Shown piece by piece: positions 1 to 7,681 of a stretch of DNA of 64,000 nt. The DNA lies in the NCBI RefSeq assembly GCF_022095675.1, contig NZ_JAHYSG010000012.1:1-64000 (forward strand), in the 5' to 3' direction. This DNA is from Dactylosporangium sp. AC04546. Its GTDB lineage: Bacteria; Actinomycetota; Actinomycetes; Mycobacteriales; Micromonosporaceae. The notes under the pieces were generated by a model, which saw only the letters and a list, made by a program, of their open reading frames with translations, did no database searches and had not been told where the DNA came from. A program made the translations under genes and the position numbers. Numbering within the stretch: position 1 is the first letter of the stretch; every line of letters begins with the position of its first letter.

Positions 1-1395
1 CATGCCCTGCTTGACGACGTCCTTGAGGTGCACGACGCCGAGCGTCCGGGCCGGCTCGCCCTCGACGTGCTCGGCCACGACGAGCGGGGTGCCGCCGGAG
101 ACCGAGACACCGTCGACGATGGAGCCGACCTCCGTGGTGGGGTGGCCGCCGTGCTGGCGGACCCACTGCATGACCGCGGTCGCCGCGCCCTTGCGGATCC
201 GGCGGCCGGGCACGTCGACGCCCGACATGCGGGTCTGCGCCGTGAACGGCACCCAGACCGCCCCGGTGAGGTCGCGTTCGCGCAGGTCGTGGTGCTCCTT
301 GGCGTACACGACGATGCTGCGCCCCTCGGGCGTCTCGTCGGCGAGGCTGGACAGCTGCGCCGCCTCGGCCAGCTCGCGCTGGGTCACCCCTTCGACCGGC
401 AGCAGCGCCCCGGCCTGCCGGTTGCCCAGCGTGATGGTGCCGGTCTTGTCGAGCAGCAGCGTGTTGACGTCGCCGGCGGCCTCGACGGCCCGGCCCGACA
501 TCGCCAGGACGTTGCGCTGCACGAGCCGGTCCATGCCGGCGATGCCGATCGCCGACAGCAGCGCCCCGATCGTCGTCGGGATGAGGCACACCAGCAGCGA
601 CACGAGCACGATCCCGGTGACGCCGTCGGCGGTGAGCGCCGCGGAGTCGGGCGCGAACGCCTGGACGGCCTTGGAGTAGATCGCGAGCGGCTGGAGCGTC
701 GCCACGGCCAGCAGGAAGATGATGGTGAGGCTGGCGAGCAGGATGTTCAGCGCGATCTCGTTCGGCGTCTTCTGCCGGTTGGCGCCTTCCACGAGGGCGA
801 TCATCCGGTCGACGAAGCTCTCGCCGGGCTTCTGCGTGATCCGCACGACGATCCGGTCGGACAGCACCTTCGTGCCGCCGGTAACAGCGCTGCGGTCGCC
901 GCCGGACTCGCGGATGACGGGCGCCGACTCGCCGGTGATGGCCGACTCGTCGACCGAGGCGATGCCCTCGATGACGTCGCCGTCGCCCGGGATGATCTGC
1001 CCGGCCTCGACCACCACGACGTCGCCCTGCTGCAGCTCCGTGGCGGGAATGCTCTCCTCTTCGTCGTTGCTGAGCCGGCGGGCCATCGTGTCGCGCTTGG
1101 CCTTGCGCAGCGTGTCGGCCTGCGCCTTGCCCCGGCCCTCGGCGACCGCCTCGGCCAGGTTGGCGAACACCACGGTCAGCCACAGCCACACGGTGATCGC
1201 CCAGGCGAACCCGCTCGGGTTCGCGACGGCGAGGACGGTGGTGAAGACCGAGCCGACCTCGACGATGAACATGACGGGGTTGCGCCACAGGGTGAGCGGG
1301 TTGAGCTTGCGCAACGCGTCAGGGAGGGACTTCCACAGCTGCGCCGGGTCGAGCAGTCCGCCGGCGACCCGCCGGGTCGTCACTGGGGTGGTCAT
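1..1395 (-). CDS. kdpB: KdpB, catalytic subunit of the K+-transporting P-type ATPase (partial, C-terminus outside window)
   Basis: This is the ATP-hydrolysing P-type ATPase subunit of the high-affinity KdpFABC potassium pump in the cytoplasmic membrane. About 465 codons are present; the family is usually near 680-700 residues, so the nucleotide-binding C-terminal part runs off the left edge. The N-terminus starts [13 protein letters not shown] and has the typical [13 protein letters not shown] stretch. The phosphorylation motif DKTGT lies around base 450. The ATG at 1395 overlaps the kdpA stop codon (ATGA), so the two are translationally coupled. Identity is very secure from the motifs and from the adjoining kdpA and kdpF. 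Confidence 0.97.
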   Translation of the reverse strand, partial: MTTPVTTRRVAGGLLDPAQLWKSLPDALRKLNPLTLWRNPVMFIVEVGSVFTTVLAVANPSGFAWAITVWLWLTVVFANLAEAVAEGRGKAQADTLRKAKRDTMARRLSNDEEESIPATELQQGDVVVVEAGQIIPGDGDVIEGIASVDESAITGESAPVIRESGGDRSAVTGGTKVLSDRIVVRITQKPGESFVDRMIALVEGANRQKTPNEIALNILLASLTIIFLLAVATLQPLAIYSKAVQAFAPDSAALTADGVTGIVLVSLLVCLIPTTIGALLSAIGIAGMDRLVQRNVLAMSGRAVEAAGDVNTLLLDKTGTITLGNRQAGALLPVEGVTQRELAEAAQLSSLADETPEGRSIVVYAKEHHDLRERDLTGAVWVPFTAQTRMSGVDVPGRRIRKGAATAVMQWVRQHGGHPTTEVGSIVDGVSVSGGTPLVVAEHVEGEPARTLGVVHLKDVVKQGM

Positions 1396-3041
1396 TGGAT
1401 GCCTTCCGCGAGGGGGCCGAGGGCCAGCGCGGGCAGGTAGGTCAGGGCGACCACGACGATCGTGACGCCGACCACCATGCCGACGAACAGGGGCTGGTAG
1501 GTCTTCAACGTGCCGGTGGTCTCGGGCACGGGTTGCTGGCGGGCCAGCGAGCCGGCCAGGCCGAGGATGAAGATGATCGGGAGGAACCGGCCCAGCAGCA
1601 TGCACAGGCCGAGCGCGGTGTTGTAGAACTCGGTGTTCACGCTGATGCCGGCGAAGGCGGAGCCGTTGTTGTTCGACGCCGACGTGAACGCGTACAGCAC
1701 CTCGGACAGGCCGTGGGCGCCGGTGTTGAGCATCGACGCGCGGGCCGTTGGGTTGGCCATCGCGACCGCGGTGCCGACGAGCACGAGCGCCGGGGTGGTC
1801 AGCAGGTACAGCGACGCGAACTTGATCTCCCGCGAGCCGATCTTCTTCCCGAGGTACTCCGGAGTCCGCCCGACCATCAGCCCGGCCACGAACACCGTGA
1901 TCACCGCCAGGATCAACATGCCGTACAGGCCCGATCCGGTGCCGCCGGGAGCCACCTCACCCAGCATCATGTTCAGCATCGTGATCATGCCGCCGAGCGC
2001 CGTGTAGGAGTCGTGGAACGAGTTCACCGCACCCGTCGAGGTCAGCGTCGTGACGGCGCCGAAGGTGGCCGAGTTCGACACGCCGAACCGCGCCTCGGTG
2101 CCCTCCGTCGCCGCGCCGACCGCGGTCGGGACGGTGCCGCCGTGGCTGAGCTGCAGCGCGTTGATCGCGATGACGCTGGCGATCGCGATGATCGCCATGA
2201 TCCCGGCGATCGCCAGGCCCTGCCGCTTGTCGCCGACCATCCGGCCGAACACGCGGGGCAGCGTGAACGGGATGAGCAGGATCAGGAACATCTGGATCCA
2301 GTTGGTCCAGGCCGTCGGGTTCTCGAACGGATGCGAGCTGTTGGCGTTGTAGAAGCCGCCGCCGTTGGTGCCCAGCTCCTTGATGACCTCCTGGCTGGCC
2401 ACCGGCCCGCCGGTGATGTGCTGGGTGGCGCCGGCGAGGGTGGTGACGTCGGTGCCCGCGCTGAGGTTCTGCACGGCGCCGCCGATGATGAGCGCGGTCG
2501 CCCCGATGACGGCGACCGGCAGCAGGATCCGGATGCAGATCCGCGTCAGGTCGACCCAGAAGTTGCCGAGCTGGTCGGTCTTGTTGCGCACGAAGCCGCG
2601 GACCAGGGCGACCGCGACGGCGACACCGACGGCCGCCGAGGTGAAATTCTGCACCGCCAGGCCCGCCATCTGGACCAGGTGACCCATCGTCGACTCGCCG
2701 GAGTACGACTGCCAGTTCGTGTTCGTCACGAAGCTGACCGCCGTGTTCCACGCCTGGTCGGGCTTCACCGGGTCGAAGCCGAGGCTGAGCCACAGGTGGT
2801 TCTGGACGCGCTGGAACAGGTACAGGAACAGGATCGACACCGCGGAGAACGCCAGGACGCTGCGGGCGTAGACACCCCACGACTGCTCGCCGTCCGGGTT
2901 GACGCCGACGGCCTTGTAGACCACGCGCTCGGCCCTCAGGTGCTTCGCCGAGGTGACGGCGCGGTACATGTAGTCGCCGAACGGGCGGTACGCGACCACC
3001 AGGGCGAGGACCAGCGAGGCGATGAAGATTACTGGAATCAT
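1392..3041 (-). CDS. kdpA: KdpA, potassium-binding and translocating subunit
   Basis: This polytopic membrane protein forms the K+ channel-like part of the KdpFABC pump. It is 549 residues, close to the family norm of about 555-600. It begins [15 protein letters not shown] and contains selectivity-filter-like turns typical of KdpA, including [18 protein letters not shown] and a [12 protein letters not shown] loop. Its start overlaps the kdpF stop (TGATG) and its stop overlaps the kdpB start, so the genes form one tightly coupled operon. No kdpC or KdpDE sensor genes are visible; they would lie to the left of the window. Confidence 0.97.
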   Translation of the reverse strand: MIPVIFIASLVLALVVAYRPFGDYMYRAVTSAKHLRAERVVYKAVGVNPDGEQSWGVYARSVLAFSAVSILFLYLFQRVQNHLWLSLGFDPVKPDQAWNTAVSFVTNTNWQSYSGESTMGHLVQMAGLAVQNFTSAAVGVAVAVALVRGFVRNKTDQLGNFWVDLTRICIRILLPVAVIGATALIIGGAVQNLSAGTDVTTLAGATQHITGGPVASQEVIKELGTNGGGFYNANSSHPFENPTAWTNWIQMFLILLIPFTLPRVFGRMVGDKRQGLAIAGIMAIIAIASVIAINALQLSHGGTVPTAVGAATEGTEARFGVSNSATFGAVTTLTSTGAVNSFHDSYTALGGMITMLNMMLGEVAPGGTGSGLYGMLILAVITVFVAGLMVGRTPEYLGKKIGSREIKFASLYLLTTPALVLVGTAVAMANPTARASMLNTGAHGLSEVLYAFTSASNNNGSAFAGISVNTEFYNTALGLCMLLGRFLPIIFILGLAGSLARQQPVPETTGTLKTYQPLFVGMVVGVTIVVVALTYLPALALGPLAEGIQ

Positions 3042-3130
3042 CAGAACCGCTCCGGGAAGAGCAGGGCGGCCACGAGGAACGCGGTGAGGGCCACCGCGAG
3101 CACGAGGCCGACGAGATTTTCGGCGTTCAC
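3041..3130 (-). CDS. kdpF: KdpF, small single-span subunit of the Kdp pump
   Basis: This 29-residue peptide reads [20 protein letters not shown] and ends AALLFPERF. It is one hydrophobic helix with the short polar tail typical of KdpF, which stabilises the KdpABC complex in the membrane. It starts with GTG at 3130; the last two bases of that codon are also the start of the stop codon of the small ORF before it (GTGA). Its stop overlaps the kdpA start. It is easily missed because of its length, but position, size and sequence all fit. Confidence 0.9.
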   Translation of the reverse strand: MNAENLVGLVLAVALTAFLVAALLFPERF

Positions 3131-3210
3131 AGTTTCTCCACCGCCCGTACCGCGAGGCCGAGGAGCGCGAAGGCCGCGATCGTCAGCAGTACGAACACCA
3201 GGTCACCCAC
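3127..3210 (-). CDS. Second tiny membrane peptide at the head of the kdp operon
   Basis: This 27-residue ORF reads [20 protein letters not shown] and ends VRAVEKL. It is one predicted transmembrane helix with a short basic and acidic tail. A strong Shine-Dalgarno (AAGGAGGAGA) sits just before the GTG at 3210. Its stop overlaps the kdpF start by four bases and its own start overlaps the end of the gene before it by eight bases. The arrangement shows it is meant to be translated with kdpFAB. It is not KdpF itself, which follows. I infer an accessory Kdp peptide; no function is established from the sequence. Confidence 0.75.
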   Translation of the reverse strand: MGDLVFVLLTIAAFALLGLAVRAVEKL

Positions 3211-3631
3211 GGGGGGTCTCCTCCTTGGTTTTGAGTGACAGCAGGGGCACGGGACGGTCGGCGGCCAGCCACGCTCGCATCCGGGCGAGCTCCCGCCGGT
3301 GATGGACGTGTCTCGGGGCGTGGGCGGCCAGCCAGCCGGCGGCCGCGGCCCCCGCGAGCACGGCGAGGCGCAGCGCGTCGCTCGGCCCGTGCCAGCTGAG
3401 CATGCCCAGCTCGTTGATCAGGAAACCGTTGAGCAGCAGCCACGCGATGCCCGTGGTCGCGTACGCGGCACCGAGGTCGCGCGTCACCCACCCGGTGGCG
3501 GCGACCTCCGCCGCGAGCACCGCGAGCCGGGCCGTGTGCTCCGGCGGCGCGGTGATCCCGGCGGCCAGCAGTGCGGCGATCACCGCTCCGGCGGCTCCCA
3601 GGGCGACGCCGATGCCGGTGGGCATCCTCAT
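3203..3631 (-). CDS. Small membrane protein of unknown function, first gene of the kdp cluster
   Basis: The product is 142 residues and starts MRMPTGIGVALGAAGAVIAA. Hydrophobic stretches around residues 5-26, 36-48, 58-75 and 85-103 suggest three or four membrane spans, followed by a basic cytoplasmic tail (RHVHHRRELARMRAW). An AAGGAG motif lies about ten bases before the ATG at 3631; a second in-frame ATG is two codons later. It overlaps the next small peptide by eight bases, so it is very likely co-transcribed with kdpFAB. I do not recognise the family. A role in osmotic or potassium homeostasis is only a guess from context. Confidence 0.7.
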   Translation of the reverse strand: MRMPTGIGVALGAAGAVIAALLAAGITAPPEHTARLAVLAAEVAATGWVTRDLGAAYATTGIAWLLLNGFLINELGMLSWHGPSDALRLAVLAGAAAAGWLAAHAPRHVHHRRELARMRAWLAADRPVPLLSLKTKEETPRG

Positions 3632-3871
3632 CTCGCACCCCGCTCCTTGCGTGTCCCGGGCCTTCCATCCGGCCCCGGTGCAAGTGAAGGCGCGCCGCGT
3701 GCGGGCGCCCAGGTGCGTTGACGAAATCCCTACGCCGCCCTGACGCTTCTTGACGCCGTCTTGACGCGGTCAGTGCTTGCTGAGCTCCCTGCGGAGCATC
3801 CGGCCAGGGCTTGCTGAGCTCCCGCCGGAGCATCCGGTCAGGGCTTGCTGAGCTCCCGCCGGAGCATCCGG
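3632..3871. other. Intergenic region between the kdp cluster and the USP gene
   Basis: This stretch should contain the promoter of the kdp cluster, which reads leftward. No confident -35/-10 pair was identified. Its right part (from 3776) is filled by 34-bp tandem repeats. Two shorter phrases related to TTGACGCCG recur around 3738-3765, just before the repeats begin. Confidence 0.4.
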
Positions 3872-3911
3872 TCAGGGCTTGCTGAGCTCCCTCCGGAGCA
3901 TCCGGTACGGG
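3776..3911. repeat. Four tandem copies of a 34-bp repeat at the 3' end of the USP gene
   Basis: Copies lie at 3776-3809, 3810-3843, 3844-3877 and 3878-3911. Copies 2 and 3 are identical; copies 1 and 4 differ at a few positions. Each unit carries a small dyad, GCTCC-N4-GGAGC, so the RNA could form a row of hairpins. Read on the minus strand, each unit ends in CCCTGA, so every copy repeats the last codons and stop of the stress-protein gene. The gene's own 3' end lies in copy 4 and the edge of copy 3. The array therefore looks like tandem duplication of the gene's terminal segment. Confidence 0.9.
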
Positions 3912-4324
3912 CGGCGCCGGGCGAGTTCGGGCTCCGGCACCACGACGACGGGGCAGCGCGCGGCCCGGGTGCAGGCCCGCACGACCCAGCTGCGCCGGGC
4001 CGCCCCGAGCACGAGCAGGTCGTCGTCGCCGGCCAGGTCGAGCAGCACGTGGTCGGCCCGCCCGACGGGCGCGGCGACGAGCACCTCGACGTCGTCCGGG
4101 GCCCCACCGGCCGCGCTGGCGAACGCGTCGACCACGTACCGTTGCGCCTCGTGCCGCAGCTCCCGCTGCCACTCGGTCACGGCGGGCCCGCGCCAGTGGG
4201 CCGGGAAGGCGAAGGCGCGCACCGCGTAGAGCGGCGCGCCGATCCGCCGGGCCTCCCCGATCCCGTACCGGACGGCCGCGAGACCGGCCAACGACTGCGA
4301 GACACCGACCACGATCCGCCGCAT
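3872..4324 (-). CDS. Universal stress protein (UspA) family, single domain
   Basis: The product is about 150 residues from ATG 4324 (MRRIVVGVSQSLAGLAAVRY), the usual size of a one-domain UspA protein. The first strand RRIVVGVSQS and the late strand CPVVVVPEPE are the typical edges of the alpha/beta fold. An in-frame GTG at 4345 could add seven residues. The ATP-binding loop seen in many family members (GxxG, nine residues, then G and S/T) is degenerate here: it reads VLGAARRSW and lacks the second half. So this may be a non-ATP-binding type. The last ten residues, RMLRRELSKP, are encoded by the 34-bp repeat unit. Confidence 0.85.
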   Translation of the reverse strand: MRRIVVGVSQSLAGLAAVRYGIGEARRIGAPLYAVRAFAFPAHWRGPAVTEWQRELRHEAQRYVVDAFASAAGGAPDDVEVLVAAPVGRADHVLLDLAGDDDLLVLGAARRSWVVRACTRAARCPVVVVPEPELARRRPYRMLRRELSKP

Positions 4325-4428
4325 CCCTCGACGGTAGTGCCGCACCTACGACCCCGGCCGTGAAGAATTCGTCAAAATCCACACTCTGTCCACTGTGGAC
4401 CCGTCCGGTTTTTGTCGTACCCGGGGCC

Positions 4429-4441
4429 TAGGGTCAGGGCA
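4429..4441 (+). promoter_or_regulatory. Leaderless-type -10 box for the ORF at 4441
   Basis: TAGGGT at 4429-4434 ends six bases before the ATG at 4441, the spacing expected when transcription starts at the start codon. No convincing -35 is present. Leaderless transcripts are common in actinomycetes; this assignment is inference from spacing. Confidence 0.45.
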
Positions 4442-5047
4442 TGGTCGAGGGACTGGTGGACTGGGAGGCGCGCCTCGCCGCATCCCAGGCGGACTGGCGC
4501 AGGCGGCAGGCGGCTCGGCGGTCGGTGCGGGTGGAGTTCGAGGAGTGCCGCCGCCACGGGCTGCACCAGCGGCATGCGATGCGGCTGGCCCGGCTGGACC
4601 TGGACGCCCGCCAGCGCGACGTGGAGGCGGCTGCGGGCGCCCGCAGGTCCCGCCCCGCCGCCGACCTGGGGCCGGCTCGGTCGCCATCCGGCTCCGCGAC
4701 GCCGGCCGCGCCCACTGCACCGCCGGCTCCGGCAACGCCGCCCGCTCCGGCAACGCGGCCCACACCCACCACACCGCCAACGGCTCCGGCGACGTGGTCC
4801 GCGCCCACGCCTACGGCGCCGGCTCTGGCAACGCGGCCGACACCCACCACGCCGCCAACGGCTCTGGCGGCTCGGACCGCGCTCACGACGACCTCGACGC
4901 TGCCCGGCCCGTCACGTCGCGGCGGCAACGAGCCGGCGGTGGGTCGATCGCGACAACCGTGCGGAGGTCCCGCAAGCACAGCGGAAATGATTCGAGCTAC
5001 TGAATATTCGGCTTCTACTGTCGCTGACTGTGGAGAGGAGGGGGACC
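4441..5047 (+). CDS. Small protein with charged helical head and Pro/Thr-rich tail (C-terminal end uncertain)
   Basis: The first ~75 residues (MVEGLVDWEARLAASQADWR onward) are rich in Arg, Glu, Gln and Ala and look like a long helix or coiled coil. A low-complexity Pro/Thr/Ala tail follows. A 46-bp direct repeat (4745-4790 and 4823-4868, spaced 78 bp or 26 codons) differs between copies mainly at synonymous third positions in this frame, supporting it as the coding frame. However, the frame has no stop until 5661, well inside the next gene, so a stop has been lost or a frameshift has occurred. The end given is only the point before the next start. I do not recognise the family; the next two genes share its direction. 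Confidence 0.45.
4745..4868. repeat. 46-bp imperfect direct repeat inside the ORF at 4441
   Basis: Copies at 4745-4790 and 4823-4868 differ at four positions. The 78-bp period keeps the reading frame. In the frame of the ORF starting at 4441 two differences are silent and two change Pro to Leu. Confidence 0.75.
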
Positions 5048-6490
5048 GTGACCGCACAGTTCTTGGAGCATCTGCAGTCGCACGGGACCGCGGTGCGTGT
5101 GCCGCGCGGCAAGGATGTGGTGTGGGACGACGAGCGTCTGCACGCCGAGGCCTGGGGCGCGGATCCGCAGCGGTACGCGCTGGCGGCCCTCATTCCGGGG
5201 ACGCCGTCCGCGCAGCGGATCCGGGTGCTGCTGCAGCTGCTGCTGGCCTCGTGGGCCGGGCTCGACGACCCGGCGCGGAGCACGCTCACGCGGGTGTGCC
5301 GGGTGCTCGCGCTCGGGCTGGCGCCGGCCGACGTGCTGACCGTGCTGCTCGCGGTGCGGCGCCGGCGGGCCAACCACCGGCACGTGACGCGGACCGCGCT
5401 CGCGCTGCTGCTGGAGCACCCGCGGGCCGCGGAGCTGGTGCGGGCCCGGCGCGGCGTCGCGGTGGACTGCTTCGAGCACGCCGTCGGCAAGCGGACCGCG
5501 CGCGCCTGTGCGCGGCAGCTGGCCGAGGGGCGGCCGGTCCGGCATGCGCTGGCCCGGTTCGGGGCGGCGCCGGAGCGGGTCGGTGCGCTGTATTCGCCGG
5601 TGGCCTCGACCGAGGTCACGGCGCCGCCGGTGGTGGAGGCCGACCTCGACCTGGGCGGTGAGCGACCGGAGACGGTCACGGTGACGAACCGCGGCGACCT
5701 GGCCGCGACGCTCGTGCACCGGTTCCGCGGCGGGCCGAGCGAGGAGCTGGCACCCGCCCTGGAGCGGTACGTCGCCGAGGCCACCGACGGCCTGCCCCGC
5801 TACGCGGGCACGGTCGCGCTGGTGCTGGACCGCTCGGCCTCCATGCGGGGGTACGGAGAGCGTGAGTGGGCCGTGGCCTCGCAGGCGGAGGCGCTCCGGC
5901 TGGTGCTGGAGCGGGTGTGCGCCCGGCTCGTGGTGATCCCGGTCGGCGGTGCGCCCGGCGAGCCGGCGGGCGGGAGCTTTCCGGTGGTCGGGTTGCCGGG
6001 CGGGGCTACCGATCTGGCGTCCGGGGTGCTCGATGCCGTTGCGGTGGGGGTGGACGTGATCGCGGTGGCGTCTGACGGGTACGAGAACGTGTACCCCGGT
6101 GATCTGGCCCGGGTCGTGGCGACCCTGCCGGCGATCGGGGTGCGGACGCCCGTGGTGTTCTGCCAGGCGACGTTCGGGCATGCCGATGACCTGTCGCTGC
6201 GGCGGCCCGCGCCGCGGGTGCCGCAGCGTGCGTTCTGGCACTCCGGCGATCTGGGGGCGCTCGTGCTCTGGGTGCTGTCCCATGTGGACGGTGCCGAGGC
6301 CGAGCGGTGGATCGGCGTCGAGCTGCGGCGCCGGCTGGTGCTGGCCGAGCGGTCCCTGGCCGAGGCGGCCGACACCGAGCGGGCACCGTCCGACGCGGGA
6401 CAGGCCGACGCGGGACGAGCCGACGCGGGACGGGGTGGACCGGCGGCGACTGAGCGAGAGCTGGGAGGAGGGAGCGATGAGCGTTCTTGA
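5048..6490 (+). CDS. Helical-repeat protein with C-terminal vWA (MIDAS) domain
   Basis: The product is 480 residues from GTG 5048, chosen because GGAGAGGAGG lies just upstream. Residues ~1-200 are mainly helical (for example LLQLLLASWAGL, VLTVLLAVRRRR) and could form HEAT-like repeats. Residues ~250-430 form a von Willebrand A domain with an intact metal site: D261-R-S263-A-S265, T321 in GGATDL and D343 in SDGYEN. Such domains bind a divalent metal and usually mediate protein contacts. Helical repeats plus a C-terminal vWA recall the Ro60/TROVE layout, but TROVE homology is not proven. The C-terminal tail has short ADAGR-like repeats. The gene overlaps the following ARPP-1-like gene by 14 bases, so the two probably work together. 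Confidence 0.8.
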   Translation: MTAQFLEHLQSHGTAVRVPRGKDVVWDDERLHAEAWGADPQRYALAALIPGTPSAQRIRVLLQLLLASWAGLDDPARSTLTRVCRVLALGLAPADVLTVLLAVRRRRANHRHVTRTALALLLEHPRAAELVRARRGVAVDCFEHAVGKRTARACARQLAEGRPVRHALARFGAAPERVGALYSPVASTEVTAPPVVEADLDLGGERPETVTVTNRGDLAATLVHRFRGGPSEELAPALERYVAEATDGLPRYAGTVALVLDRSASMRGYGEREWAVASQAEALRLVLERVCARLVVIPVGGAPGEPAGGSFPVVGLPGGATDLASGVLDAVAVGVDVIAVASDGYENVYPGDLARVVATLPAIGVRTPVVFCQATFGHADDLSLRRPAPRVPQRAFWHSGDLGALVLWVLSHVDGAEAERWIGVELRRRLVLAERSLAEAADTERAPSDAGQADAGRADAGRGGPAATERELGGGSDERS

Positions 6491-7427
6491 TCTGGTGCCG
6501 GCGGATGTCTCCGGGTACCGGCTGGGGCAGCCGCAACGGGCGGGGGTGCTGACCGTGGTGCCGGTGTTCGGGCCGGCGTATCCGGGTATCGTGCCGCCTC
6601 GCACCGGGCTGAAGCTCGGGCGGGTCGTCACCTACGGGTCCGTCGAGCTCACCAACCCGGCTCCCGCCGGGGTGGCGATCGTGCCGCTGCACGTGGGGTA
6701 CATCCAGGACTCGGCGCAGAACCATGCGCTGTGCCGGTCGGCGTTCATCGCGGCCGGGCAGACGTTGCGCTTCGACGACGCCTGCTGCGTGCAGGAGTCG
6801 CAGGGTGGCTACCTGGCCGGGCGGGACCAGTGGTTCTTCGTCCTGCCGGTGGAGCTGCGCGGGGAGGCCCTCGCGCTGCGGGGGACGAACCGGTACAGCA
6901 AGCTGTGGGACGACATCTCGCGGTTCAACGGCCGGCACGGGCTGCCGCGGCGGGGGCACCTGGAGCAGGTGCTGACGCGGCGGCGGGCCGGGCTCACGCA
7001 GTACCAGAGCCGCCTCGAGCTGCTCGACGGGCAGCTCGGTGCCGTGTTCTTCCTCGGGGATCGGCTGGTCGGGGTGGAGATCGCGCCCGATCCGGCGTAC
7101 TTCGCCGAGGTGTGGATGGCGCTGGTCTGCTTCGCGTACGGGCCGGCGGCGTGGTTCGCGGCGGACGAGCCCGAGGCGGACCCCGGGCCGTTCGCTGTGG
7201 ACAGCCTGGCCGGGCTGCGTGGTGCGCTCGCCGAGCGGCGGCAGGCCGTCGCCGGTGAGGTGCGCGACTGGCTGTCGGCCGCCGCGTGGCAGCTCGGGGA
7301 GCCGGTCGAGGAGGAGCGGTACCTCGACCTGCGACTGTCCACTGTGCTCGGTGACCGCGCCGGCGGGCAGATCGTGACCGAGGGGCGGCGGCTGGTGTAC
7401 GCGTCGCTGTTCGCGCTGGCGGCATGA
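6477..7427 (+). CDS. ARPP-1 (DUF6569)-like protein
   Basis: The product is 316 residues (MSVLDLVPADVSGYRLGQPQ onward). A run reading AQNHALCRSAFIAAGQTL and then CCVQESQGGYLAG matches, as I recall it, the hallmark of the ARPP-1/DUF6569 family (an Asn-Arg-type segment, then a Cys-Val-Glu-rich strand). The end part holds the typical FFLGDRLVGVEIAPD hairpin. The family was named from genome-context studies for its link to ADP-ribosylglycohydrolase and rhodanese-phosphatase proteins; its activity is unknown. The ATG at 6477 lies inside the end of the vWA gene, with GGAGG upstream. The head is a beta-rich domain. Co-translation with the vWA gene is the best clue to function. Confidence 0.65.
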   Translation: MSVLDLVPADVSGYRLGQPQRAGVLTVVPVFGPAYPGIVPPRTGLKLGRVVTYGSVELTNPAPAGVAIVPLHVGYIQDSAQNHALCRSAFIAAGQTLRFDDACCVQESQGGYLAGRDQWFFVLPVELRGEALALRGTNRYSKLWDDISRFNGRHGLPRRGHLEQVLTRRRAGLTQYQSRLELLDGQLGAVFFLGDRLVGVEIAPDPAYFAEVWMALVCFAYGPAAWFAADEPEADPGPFAVDSLAGLRGALAERRQAVAGEVRDWLSAAAWQLGEPVEEERYLDLRLSTVLGDRAGGQIVTEGRRLVYASLFALAA

Positions 7428-7681
7428 GCAGCGCGGCGTGAACAACGAAAACGCGTTGACCGCGGGGTTCGAGCGCGGTTGACTTGAGGGAGATGGCGGG
7501 ACTGCGTCAGGCCCGGCGCACAGCCCCTCCGATTCCAGATCGGGGTCCCAACAACACTGCGTCAACGGTAGTGATTGCCAATGTCGCCACGGCGCTGACC
7601 GCCCACCCCGCCATCGCATCCCTGGTTCGCCCCGGCATCCCTCGACACGGGAGGCCGGGGCGAACTTTTATGATCGCGGGC
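7428..7681. other. Intergenic region with one strong hairpin
   Basis: Apart from the hairpin at 7625-7669 no gene, tRNA or clear promoter was found here. A TTGACT at about 7479 and a lower-GC stretch around 7545-7590 may mark promoter elements for the next gene. Confidence 0.4.
7625..7669 (+). terminator. Strong GC hairpin followed by TTTT
   Basis: A perfect 12-bp stem (GTTCGCCCCGGC at 7625-7636 with its complement at 7654-7665) with an extra inner CCC/GGG is followed by TTTTA. It has the form of an intrinsic terminator for the vWA/ARPP-1 transcript. It ends only about a dozen bases before the next start codon, so it could also affect translation of that gene. Confidence 0.7.

Noticed and set aside
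28..1465. Long plus-strand ORFs over kdpB
   Set aside because: They are antisense frames of high-GC coding DNA; the minus-strand frame encodes clear KdpB motifs.
3776..3911. CRISPR array
   Set aside because: The 34-bp units abut one another without spacers.
3183..4382. A 399-codon minus-strand frame over the kdp head and USP region
   Set aside because: It crosses the tandem repeats and overlaps the real USP and small membrane protein genes in another frame; its composition is low-complexity.
4395..5003. Frame with GSGNAA/THHTANGSG repeats over the ORF at 4441
   Set aside because: Differences between repeat copies change amino acids in this frame but are mostly silent or C-to-T changes in the frame starting at 4441.
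7428..7620. Possible tRNA or small RNA
   Set aside because: A GGTTCGAG run looked like a T-loop, but no acceptor stem or anticodon arm could be folded around it.
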